64,000 nt of DNA from Nemopilema nomurai. Its lineage: Eukaryota > Cnidaria > Scyphozoa > Rhizostomeae > Rhizostomatidae. Below are positions 36,662 through 48,900 of this stretch, piece after piece. The position numbers and the translations under genes are program-made. The notes under the pieces were generated by a model that was given only the letters and a program-made list of their open reading frames with translations, had not been told where the DNA came from and did not search any database. The stretch covers positions 124,001 through 188,000 of the forward strand of contig ML133455.1 in the NCBI GenBank assembly GCA_003864495.1, written 5' to 3'. How positions within the stretch are numbered: position 1 is the first letter of the stretch; each line of letters begins with the position of its first letter.

Positions 36662-36728
36662 ATTATAATAAAGGCAACCCCACATTTTTTAGTCAATTAT
36701 CAAGAGTATAAAACTATGTTTCAATGTC

Positions 36729-36734
36729 AATAAA
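36729..36734 (+). terminator. Polyadenylation signal of ASNSD1
   Basis: AATAAA 68 bases after the ASNSD1 stop codon; a second AATAAA lies at 36667-36672, closer to the stop. Cleavage site not visible. Confidence 0.5.
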
Positions 36735-36809
36735 GATTCATTTTTTCTACTCGGCATGACTATACAAAAATCATTCAGCTACGATTATTACCAAATGTCA
36801 GAATTATAA

Positions 36810-36815
36810 TTTATT
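36810..36815 (-). terminator. Polyadenylation signal of UBR7
   Basis: AATAAA on the minus strand 137 bases after the UBR7 stop codon. The ASNSD1 signal is only ~76 bases further on, so the two 3' ends are nearly abutting. Confidence 0.45.
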
Positions 36816-36951
36816 TGATAGCAGGAGTTTCTGTCCCTATTTCCAGACCGTGCCTCGATTTCTAAAATTTTTGAGGGGCCGGCATAAGTGTCCATTCTTT
36901 AAGAAACGCAACAAGTGACAAACCCAACATATTGCAAGGCAACTGCTTCGC

Positions 36952-39900
36952 TTACTTACAGTGCATTTGAAAACTAGGACCCTCCTCCAACTTTCTTCTT
37001 TTTCTTGCGGTCATGCCTGCAAAAAACTCTTCGACGTCTTCTTTCTTGACCACCTGAAACAAATACGTGAGGGTTAACAAAGTCTTCCAAATCACCAAGA
37101 ACAGTTGCAAGAAAAAGTGAGACATCGGCACGAAACATGCAAGGAAGCTTTACGGGGAATACGTTTTGGGTATTGTTTTGTATAAAGATGTAGTGATTTT
37201 ATCCAGCTCTTTGTTTGTGTTGCTTTTTGCCCGTTGCTTTAGTCTTGGTTTTTCAACTTATGAAAAAGTGCCGTCAACGCAGATTGGTTACTGCAATGTG
37301 ATAGCATGTATAGCTTTGTCAATTACGTAACCGCAAATGATTATGACAGTATAGATGAAATAGGACAAAAGCCATTTTAATACACCGTATTTCCACAAGG
37401 CGTATGGCGATGATAATATATTAATACACTATACATTAAGTGGCGCAAATACTTTAAGAGAAGTTAAGATGAATAATATTAAAAAATAACTGTAGTCAAA
37501 ATTGAGATGTTGTTCAAGAAAAATGCACAAAATAAGGTAGGGGCATTTAGGACAGTAAAATTGTACAAAGCTATGCATTACAGTAGAATTCAATCAAAAC
37601 TCTTAAAATCATTGGATTGATTTGACGTTGGATTATTAAAAAATGTCTAAGGCATACCTTTCCTTCGCCAACGAACGACTTGAAGAAATCATGAAGCTGG
37701 TTTTTCATGTCGTTATATTCTGAAAAATTATGTGCAACATAAAAAAGTGGAGGTCATAATTTTTGCATAATACTAAGTATGACATAAATCAATAGAATAT
37801 AGCGTTGTTTAGTTATTTGAATGTAATTCAGTATAGTGCTGTATCATAGTATAATTAATAACGGTTTAGCACATGAAGGATAGTTAAAGGACAGTGAGTC
37901 CATAAACTCAATCGTACTGGTAGCCCAATAGACAAATACTTATATTACTTACAGTTAAAAAATGTTGTCCAGTAGATTACGCTCTACAAATCTTTTTCAA
38001 GACAGATCGAGGCATTTATCCAATTAACAGATCTCTATTTGACTTGTTTTTTCAACGATTACTTTTCAAGTAACATTAAATCGAAAACTAGCCAACAACC
38101 AGTAGAATTGCAGAGGGCATGCACGAATGGGACAGATCTTCATACCGGTCAGGACCTCCACTTGGTTTATTCTGTCCATGCTGTTTAGAGCCTGCATTCC
38201 CTTTTCAAACGACGAATCACTTCCTTGAATCTTCCTTCCCTTGTCTTCGTACGCCCGGACCGTATCGTCTTCATCGGAAATGAAAGAGACGCCTTTGGAC
38301 TTGTACAATTTCTAAAAAGGATGAGACGAATGATGAACGTAATGTCATAAATTCAGCGGATATTTCGGTTAGGATTCATTACATGTTAGGCAAATGTTAG
38401 AATGCTTCATTGTGCCATGAAATGGTGTGCCGCAGTCCAGGGAATGTGCAGGCACGAGCGACATTTGCAGGGAACCAATTCGTAAAACTTTCACTTGGAG
38501 ATCCCTGATAACATACCAACTCACAAATCGGTTTATGTAAAGACTTAATTTAAAAACTTTCTTTTTGAAATTATTGATTTTCTGCTCATTCCCAGCTCTA
38601 AGTTCTTGGACAATTTTGTACTTTTGAAGTTTCCCCCAAAAGCTGGACATTTGAAGTTTCCCCCAAATAGTAACTTCCGCATTCCTTTTTGAAATGTCTC
38701 CCAAATAGTAACTTCCGCATTCCTCTTATTCTTTTCCTTTATATTGCATTCATTGATAATTGTTGATTAAATGAAAATGATAATAAATGCGCCTTATGAA
38801 ACTAAGAAGCGTGAATTTGTGTACTGGAAACACCGGAAGTCAGGAGTTTCAGCCCCAAACAAAGGATATTAACCCCAAACTGTTAATATCCTAGGGGATG
38901 ACATCCTTCTTAAGACGAAGAGACTCTCTTCTTCAGTACACTTCCTGTCGCTTTAATAGTAATTGAACACTCCCAAACCAAACAATTCCTCAACATATCA
39001 CTCGTTTCTACGGCACCCTTCACACTAGATGCTTTATAAAGAAATTGCTAAAGGAACAGTGGCCAGTGGAGATGTAACTAAACTTAAAGAATAGTATGCC
39101 TTTCTGATGTAGCTCGGCACAAAATATACGGGAATTTCGATTAGACACACTAACCTGACACTCGCTGCATTTACACAACAATTTTCTCCATTGGCAGGGC
39201 CAAAATGAAGATTTAAGGACTTTATTTACGTCTATGCCTTCGTTTCCTGTCTGGAGTGACAATAATTTGCACGAACTGGAATCATTCTTGGACGATCCAG
39301 GACAAGAATCCTACAAAACATTATACATTGAGGATAAAAACTGTTGTCTGTGACAACTGAGGAGGCAAAAAAGAATCATTGTTTGATACGGCTTTCTAGA
39401 AGATGGAAGAAGGACGGAAGAAGAACGGAAGAAGAATGGAAGAAGGAAAGAAGAAGGGAAGAATGATGATAGATGAATGGAGAAGAATGGAAGATGGATG
39501 AAAGAAGGATAGAAGAAGCATAAAGAAGCAAGGGAAAATAATAGAAGAAGAATGGAAGATGGGTGGAAGCAGGCTTAATTAAATCGGTAGAAATCGTAAC
39601 AAACCCCAGTGGCTTATGCATATTACTCAATAAAATAAGAACCTGCTTGATTTATGGTTCCAAGGCTGGCTTACATTCCAAGTTTTTTAATGGGTACAAA
39701 CTTGAGACACGAGCCACTTAAATTGTTAAGGAGCGCAACAAACATGTACAGAAAAATTTGGCATACTTCAGCACCAGAATGTGTTGTCACAGAGATTTCA
39801 TTCTCGGACGGCTCTTCTTTGTTTGGTGTCTGGTCCTTTACATTTGAAACATCTAACTCTTCCTTTTCTTTAGTCTCGTTGTCCTTTACTTCCTTTTTCT

Positions 39901-42900
39901 GTGGAGATTTATCTTGGCTTTTCACTAAAACCAAACAACAAATCTGACATTCTGAAGAATAGCAGCAAAAAAGTATGAGATGTGAACATAATATATTATA
40001 TAAATATAGAGCTTCTAAGATTCATCACACCACCTCTGAGGTCAATCAAAACACATCAACCATATACCAGCACCGCAGGCAAACGTGAGGCCTCGAAAGT
40101 TTACGATATCGTGGCCTGAAAAGTAAACGATATCGAGGCCTTAAAAGTACTTTAAGTGGAAACCTTGAACAATCACTAAAAACGAACATTGTGTGACTGC
40201 AAACAAGATAAAATTGGTGCTCTCTTGCACACCATCTCACTAATATTGCTTAAAATTCGTAAGCATTTTAAAATTCTAACATGTGAATTCATTCTTCACG
40301 TCGATTTTTCATGATCGCATTTTTATAATAGTGAGAGATTCAATATCACGAATCAAAAATGTATCACATATACGCACCTGCAACATTTGCAAAGCTATAT
40401 TGCACTATAAAGACATTTTCTCATATGAAACTGATATTCTATAACAGAACTAGAAAAAATGAAACTTGAATAATGAGTAGTGAATTAATGTTGCACCTGA
40501 TACCTGAAATGCTTTTATACCACCGCAGGAAATCAAGCTTGTTCGTGCAGCCATCGCAAATCATCTCTTCGTATTCAACAGGAGCCAGTGTTCCCAGATG
40601 CTGGAACAGAGAGGCAATGTTTCCTACTTCAGTCAATTTCCAAGGGAAACAACTAATTTAGAGCTTCAAAAGTTATTCAATACTATTTTGGCATTACGTG
40701 CAAGACCTTTAAACTTCGGATAACAGCATCCTTAAAAATAGTGTCAAATAGTCTGGGAAATCTTCCAGGAAATTACGAGCGAGAATCGATGGTGTTCGTC
40801 CTTATGTCAAATTGAAATAGGCCTTTGATCTTTTTAATGTTGCATACATGAAAATTCAGCAGGAATATTCATTTAGTACGGAACTTTCCAAACAAATTAA
40901 ATTCTAACGGCCAAGTCTGAATTTTGCGACTTAAAAGACCAGTTTGCACTATTAATTACTGAATTCTCTAAACGGTGACTAACAATATGATGGAAAAGAC
41001 AAGAACAAGCGTTGACAAGATAATTCTTTTAAAGATCAGTTTAGTAAGGATTGTGCATCAGATAATGTTATTTTACGAAAAAAGAAAATACCCCCAAATA
41101 GTTGGTGAGTTTCTATAAAATAAAGCATTTTTGTAGTCATTTTGAGTAAATAAAGAAAATAAAAGATTAACGGCTGCACAGTTAGCTTGCCTAGAGAACT
41201 TCATGGCGGCAAAGTGTGGAAATACTGAAGCAGAAAATTGCGCAAGTTGGAAGAAGTTTCAATGTGAAAGAAGGAATTTCAATGACGACATTAATAGCTT
41301 GCACCAAACCATTAACGAAAGAAAGACACGGCAACAAAATCTTCTAGCCAAGCTTTGCAAAACAACACATATAGTCAAGCCGAAGCTCATAAAAGTCAGG
41401 ATGATAATCAATGAGCAATTCAGATTGTCTTCTGCTAGTGGCTTCGAACCCAAAGATAAATCATCAGGAGCTCTGACTTCAATGTTTGGTAGGAAGCAAG
41501 CAATAAGAATTTATTTATGAGTTGTTGATTGGTAAAACTTAAAATTTCATTAGGTGAAACAAGTGCTTGAGGCTCATAATTAAAAAACTAAAACATAATA
41601 AAAGAACCAATCTAGAGGTTGGGCATAATAAGGCTAGATTGCGTTGAACAAAACTAGAATGTTGTCTAGAACATATCAAGGGCGCAAAGTTCACAAAGAA
41701 GAAAGCGAGATTCATGCATCACTTGATATTTGCATGCAGTGCTTATTTTTGCAGATTATGCTCAAAGGCAGATTCCACACACAATGAACGTGATGAAGGC
41801 AGCGTTGTTTGCACCTGTTGTCCCATGTAGCCATAGTCGAAAGAGAGGTCTAACGGAATTGAAAAGGCAAAAACGGTAGGTATGCCTTCTGCTACTAGTC
41901 AATAAAATGTGAAATTACTTGATATGGCTTCTGCATATCATTTCAAAGAGACTTAGGTAACCATTTTTATACCGAGGATTGTATGTCTAGAGGATTTAAG
42001 GCGATCAGATGTAACTGCCGATTGATGCAGATTTGAAGATCATTTGAACAATCGATTTGAACAGTCGATTCGTAATTGGGGTATGAATTATAAATACTTC
42101 GATTACATTCTCTTTGGACTGTTTCCACACTTGCTTGTGATAAAAGATTTATTAGTAAAAGTGAAGAGAATTGGAGCTGTAAGATTTTCACCTGTATAAA
42201 TACATTAATCTTAATTTACAAAACATGTTATTTCATTCCTTCAGACAACAATCTACAAAAATAGATGGGAAAGTCATAAAGACACAATATGGAAACCAGA
42301 GGGCAAGGCCAGAGGCGTAAATACGACTGATGTGGACGCACATTAATTGGAGTTGCTGGAAACAAGGTTTATTCAAAAGAAAGAAGGCGACAAAACATTG
42401 CAGCACTGATGAAAGGTAACATCAATAAGATGAAGTTCGGACGATGATTGTGTTCATGAAGAGTGCAATCGAGAGAGATGATCTAGATCATATTTAAATA
42501 GAGACAAGCAAATCAGTTTAGTCTTACCCTCGTGTGATACCAGTCTTCGCAAATCACACACTGAATCATCTCATCTTCTATCTAAAAAATGAAAAATTAA
42601 CGTAATTCAAAACTGAACTCTTCATGCATTAACGATTCAATCAAACAGGTGGATCAAGTAGTGTGACGATGAATGATGTGGTGATTAAAGATTCCAGCGC
42701 GTCTTTGCATCTATATATCGATTGCTAAAATTATCGAGACGCATTTCGTGCGTCTACACAGCTTGATGTTGCTCTCGTGAGCTGACTTTCGAAGCAGCTG
42801 AGCAGTGTAAAGGCCCACATCCACTTGGCCTTCGCACGGTGCGACCGAATTGGCGCATGCTCAAAGGCAGTAAATCGAGAATCGCATAGACACAGGACAG

Positions 42901-45900
42901 GCAGTGACAATTTCTGCACGCATGACAGTAGAACACAAGGCAACTTTTAAAGAGGTTGCTTGTCTTTCAATTACATTTACCCAATCACATTGACTGAAAA
43001 CTTCGCGCCTTATTAATTCTGTCCATTCAAAATGGCTGCCGAACAAAATTTAGCCGGACAAGCGTTTGGCCTGAAGAAGAAGGAGATTTTGGGCACTAAA
43101 GAACAAGCCTGGGTGCTCGGGTGCAGGTTGGATATAAGCTGGAAAATTAGGGCGAATATGATTCGAATACTGGAATTTACAACAGCCCACAGGCTCCATG
43201 GGAGCAACATATTTTGCTAATTCTTCGAATTTTAGAGCGTGCATTCGAAACACTGGAAAAAATAATTCGGGACCGGACACTAGTGAATGTCGAATTAGCA
43301 GAGCCTGTCGGTATTCTTTTTCAAATTTTCGTTGCCAGTAAATTTCCTGACCCAAAGCCGTCCTCGTGGTTCAGGCGATATTGCTGTCTCCAGTTTCACG
43401 TACGCGCGGGATGATGTTTTCTTTCAAAACTTCCGTACGCGCAGCCAAGTGGAGGTCGGCCTTAATCGAGTTTACCTAATGGGATTGAAGTCAACTACCG
43501 CTTAAAGACTCTTTTTGCATTACTGATATCAAGGAAATTGGTTTCAATCAGTGACCTTGGCGCAAAGTATTCAATGAAAGAGGAATTGTCAACAGTAACG
43601 ATTTCCTAATCTAACAAGCAACGCACTTATCGACTACCAAGATCTTCTAGAAAACTATCTAAAAACGGAAAGTCATCTTAAACAGAGTTGACAAAAAAGT
43701 AAACAGGCTTTACGTAAAAAGATATTTCGCATAAGTAGGAGTACAGTAGAACAGAAAACGAACATGGGCCTGATTCTCAAAAAGAGATGTGACCTTCGCA
43801 CAATTTGGTCGACGTTGAAAAAGTAATTAAGGGAATCTTGCAAAAAGCTCCATGGCACGCGAAAGAGAAATACGGTTTTGGCAGAATCACGACAAACCTG
43901 ACCAAAGCTCTAAGACGGCGCAAAATGAAGGTGCTAGTTGGAAAGAGTATAGCCAATTTGGGGAATGAGTACAGGGTGTAGGCCTGTAACGCTTCAAACT
44001 TAGAAAGACGTCATGAATAATGCTCTGGAAGACAACGATTGGAAGAGAAGAAGATAAGAAGAAGAGAAAATGAAGAAGAAGAAGAGGAGATGAAGAAGAG
44101 ATGAAGAAGACGAAGAGAAGTAGAGAAGAAGAGAAGAAGAGAAGAAGGAGAAGAAGAGAAGACAAACAAGAAAGAGAGAGGAACAAGAAAAAGAGAAGCA
44201 CAAGAAGAAAGCTTAACAGTTAAATATCAAATGTTCGGGAGACACTTAAATGAGTCATTGCCTCTCTAGTAGGCTAGAGACCCAACTGCATTTTATGCAT
44301 TTTATGTAAAACATTACAATATTTCATTCTTTTTGCATTATCCAGAATCAGTGTTGTAAAATCAATGGAAAATAAAAGCTAGTTTGCGTTAGAAATAAAA
44401 GCCTATAGTACAAAGCATAAGCATAGTTTAGACTTATAGTTTAAATTGGCAGCATTTTCCTTTTGATATTTGACGTAGCCTACAGCAGACAGTTATATTG
44501 GCAGCCATTAAGCCCCCGCAGGGGTAGCAGATAAAGTAATCAGAAATGTATGCTGAAGACGTAATAAGCAAACCTCGTCATCAGGATCTGGGTAGGGTCT
44601 CCCGCAAGTGCAGTATTTGCCTTGAAAGTTGTGGTTGTAGGCGTTTCCTTCGTTCTTCTTCTCCTTTTCCTGAAAAGGCAATGTCCTGTCAGTGATTCAA
44701 ATAGTCACTAAGATATAGTAGAGTCGCCATTCTCTCATCATAAAGGGCCGAATGCCTTTGTCCAATGATTGCAGGAGCCTGGTGCTACAATTCGTTGCTA
44801 AATGGGATCAACTTTTAGCTAAATGTCATGTCTATAAATATTATTAGAGAATTTTCAACGTAAAGATCGCTTTACTTGAGATCCTTTGATAATTTACGGT
44901 GAACTATGTTGAACCTAAGTGCAGAGATTATCGCGGACTAAAGACAAATGCTATACTTCCAGACACAAGTATAGGTACCTATCTAACTTCAAACGGACTG
45001 AGTTTCGGTGTTCTTCAATGTACTTCAGTGTTCAATTTCAAGTGATTTTGAAACAAAACTTCTACTAAGCGTTACTTAAAATGTTACAGATGCTGAACTC
45101 TTCCACGTTTTTCTACAGAATATTAGAGAGCTACATTTGAACGATGGCATTGATAGACAAACTGAATACGTTAAAATCAAACAAAATGACTGAACCATTA
45201 TAAACTGTAGTGGTAGAATCAGATTTAAGATCAACTATTATCGATAGTGATTTCACATGTTGAATATTATTTTTCAACGAAAACTTTGGAGCTTGTCAAA
45301 TGTAGTTTAAAATTCAAAATAATTTCGTACCTTTCTATGTCAAGGTATAGTTTATCACCTAGGGAAATAAAATTTGCTATTTCTTGAACGAAAATCATAA
45401 TTTTGTACTGTTTTGCACATTATCGAAAACAGGAGGTTGATGGAAAAGTTCTGCAAATCATTATACCTAACAGGTTGATAAAGTATTATATGTTTGAATT
45501 GCAGGGAAAGAACAACAGCTTGAGGTTCGTTTCATACCCGTTTATCAAAAAGGCTCCTTCAAAAATTGGCCTAATTCATATAATTTTGGACACAGCTTTT
45601 GTGTATCAAAAATGAACAACTATTTTCTAGGATTGTAGTTATCAAATAAGAAAGTACTACTAAAGACAGTGAATAGGGCAGTAAAGAAATCATAGTTTCG
45701 AATAAATAAACAAAGTAAAGACAAAGTAAAAACCTATTCCGTGATTCATTGAGAAATTTCTGGTTGCATGTAACTTATAATGTTTGCAAGATCACCGCCA
45801 TCCATTTATGGCCTAATCACCACAGCTCATTAATTACCAATTATAGGATACATTCAATACATTGGCTTTCTTCAGTTTTCTTCTTGGGTTTCTATTTCTT

Positions 45901-48900
45901 CTCAGGTAAAACTTACATATCACTATTCACATAAAGATGTCACTGAGAACCCTGAATTACCAAGGGTAATGTGAAAATTAGCAAATGCAATCTTTAAAGG
46001 CCTGGTATTTCAATTAGAATACAACATCTCGCTCTTTCACAACCAATTCAACTAGTGGGAGCAGCCCTTTCTGAAACCTTTTAAGGTTGAGAATCGTTGT
46101 GACGGTGCCCTCTTCAACATTTGACCGGCATGTTTTCAAACAAGGATAATAAATCGTATTGCATTTATGTTTATCAGCAAAACGTTAGGTATAATCACCA
46201 TTAGCTTAGTTAAACAAAGGCCTTTCAGATCAAGGCTGAGTATGTAATATTGGCAGTGCCTTAATCTTAGGTATACATTTAGAAGTCCTATCATAGCACA
46301 GTTGGTGATACCTCACCTTGGCAACAGCTTGTGAGTAGGAAAGAGAATTTTAAAAAACACGGATTACAAGCTAATGCAGACAAGTTTGTTAATAAACCTT
46401 TGAACAGTGACAGTGTTCATGGCTCTAGGTAGCGTCCAATAGACAACTTCATTGTAGGATTTGGGGATTAGCCAGACAATTTGTGCGTACGAGGGGGCGC
46501 TTAAACGTCAATACAAAATGAAGTGCTGCTTGCAGAGCAACTATCAGGGTATTGCTCGCTAATCCGCTGCAATGATGAGATTCAATTAGTTTAATCCACT
46601 ATGCACAACGTTATAATGCTTATCTTTAACCACGCCATGGCTCCTATGTGAGAAACAAAAGCCATCCTATGGTGTCAATACACGTGAGATGAAAATTCAC
46701 AAAATACTTAAACGAGGATAAATATGGGAAATTGTCGCTTGTGGATTCATAAATTAAGAGTGTAAAATTCTTCCATTTCCGCATTTCAAGGAAAAGTAGT
46801 TTGGAAGGAAGTTCTAATTCGGCCATTTTTTTTAAATAGTGACCAGAAACACTACCCATTCCCTAGCTCTATTCCTAGCCTCGCTTTCATCAGTTCACTT
46901 AATTGTCCTTTTCATTTCCATACAGTAGTCACACTTTATCCTCCACACCAGGCTGTATGATATCTGTGTTTACTTTCCAAGACTACTCAAATGCGTAGAG
47001 GTTTCAGGCAAGTGAAATCTTAACTACACCTTCCCATCCCCGTTATCAAAGTGCGAGAAAGCATCAATTCGAGGCTAGTGGACATGCAGCCACGGTAGAA
47101 AATCCAGAAAAAAATGCGCCCGGCTTCACTTCCTTGGAAAACTTATGAAGATGCTTTCGCCTCCTTAAAGAAAAAACGGGTAACTTCGTGCTGCAGAGCA
47201 CGGGCAGACTTAAAAATACTGTGACCTGAATCACTTTAAATTCTCGAAAGTGTTACAGTTGAACGAGAAGATTGTGCTGTGACTGCTCTGATTGATTGTT
47301 TTGAGTGTTTTATGACAGGTGAACTTGGATTTGATTTGTTATTTTGTGATCGCTTTGCTTTTTGCTATCAATTTCCTTGTGATTACTGTTTCATTGAGAC
47401 CATTGTTTAACGATTGCTTTGTTTGTTGTGATTGATTGTTTCCTCGTTATTCTATTTGATTTTAAGATTTTCTTTGATTGCTCTTTTTGAATGGCGTTAC
47501 TGTTTGTGATTGCTCTATTTAAATGGTGATTGCTCTATTTGATTGTGATTGATTGTTCCTCTTTGTTCTATTGATTTCTCTGTTTGACTGGCTTGATTGT
47601 TTGTGATTGCCCTGTTAATTGTGATTGCTCTTTTGGTTGTGATTGCTCTGCTCTGTTCGCGGCATGGACAAACTTCAAATCGATCAGAGATGGCCTCGAA
47701 AATTTAGCCGATAATTACCTTTGCAGTGAAAATTTGCAGACAAACTAAACTTGAGCCCAGCTGAGCTCTATGATAAATTTGGACGGATGTACAAGTCAAA
47801 TATTTACGCTGCTACGAAGAACAGTTTGCGATTGAATATACTGATAGGACGCTAGTTTGAGTGGTTTTCTGATCACCAGCATTTAAGCGTAGCCGCCAAA
47901 TCGCCAAAGCTTGCTGGGCTGAAGACATCTGCCTAGCTACCTACGTCATCTCTAGATCAATTCGTAAATATTTAGCCAAAGTAAGCAATCCAAGGTGGGA
48001 AAAATCGCAGGTGCTGCACCTTCCTGAACGGGAAACGCTAAGTACTCGTGTGGTCTTTGGCAATTACAATAATTCATCATACAGGAGTTCTTTGATTCTC
48101 GCTGTCGCGGATATTGTTGAGATTTGCCGAGCTTCGCTTTAAACCTATATCATTCTTGAATCGTTCTCAGGTAGCATTGGTTCCTAACCTTTGATTGGCT
48201 GAGCGACCAACATTCTGCAAACCACATCAGCTAATCAGAATTCGAGAATATGACAACGAACAGCTAGATTTAGGCCTATTTTGGACCTATACTTTCTAAA
48301 GTGAAATTTAATGAATGTCGGAAAAGCAACTTGGGAGTCTTTGCTACTGACTGCTTATTTCCATTTGGAGTTTGGCGAATAAACATATCGACACACTTGC
48401 TTAACATCTTACACTACACAGCTGCTCCTGTTTGCCTGAAGACTACCATCAGAATAATATCTTTCTTCTGGCTTGATTGTGAGTCTCAATGTTTGGTTCA
48501 ATTTCAAATAAAAGTGCATAAATGTATTCGCACTGAGATGAAATATCTACTAAAAAGCAAGATAAAACAATGGCCTGCAAACTTCGATTTCATGGTGTTG
48601 TCATTAGAATTTCAATCTAGTTCTCATAAACTAAAAAATTCTTTATTTCTTAATGCTGTTATAAAAACAAAGGGCAGAAAAGTTTCAAATATGCAAATGC
48701 AAGTTTATACCGATATGTACGTGAATTGAATGAAAAGTATCAATTTTTGAAGCCTCGTTTTGACTTTGTGAAGCCTCAGATTGGTGAAGCCAACATTATG
48801 TTTACAAGCCTAACAGAATTGCTAATGACTTGTTTCTACCAATCATTTCTATCAGAAAGCAAGCAAAGGCCTTACGAAATTTAATATAATTCAGCTTTTT

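Noticed and set aside
40504..40636. Earlier acceptor for UBR7 exon 6 (giving NIASLFQ before HLG)
   Set aside because: Those acceptors break the phase with exon 5; the CTGTTCCAG acceptor at 40601 keeps frame and gives WYHTR then HLG as in the family.
43032..43220. Plus-strand ATG frame (MAAEQNLAGQAFGLKKKEIL) as a gene
   Set aside because: Lies inside a MITE-like element, with no supported downstream exon. Kept only as a note in the element entry.
43887..44203. Leucine/serine-rich minus-strand frames resembling membrane proteins
   Set aside because: They are translations of the complement of a polypurine repeat; the same applies to 39376-39630.
48301..48729. 142-codon plus-strand frame
   Set aside because: It starts at GTG, is A/T-driven and has no similarity or splice partners.
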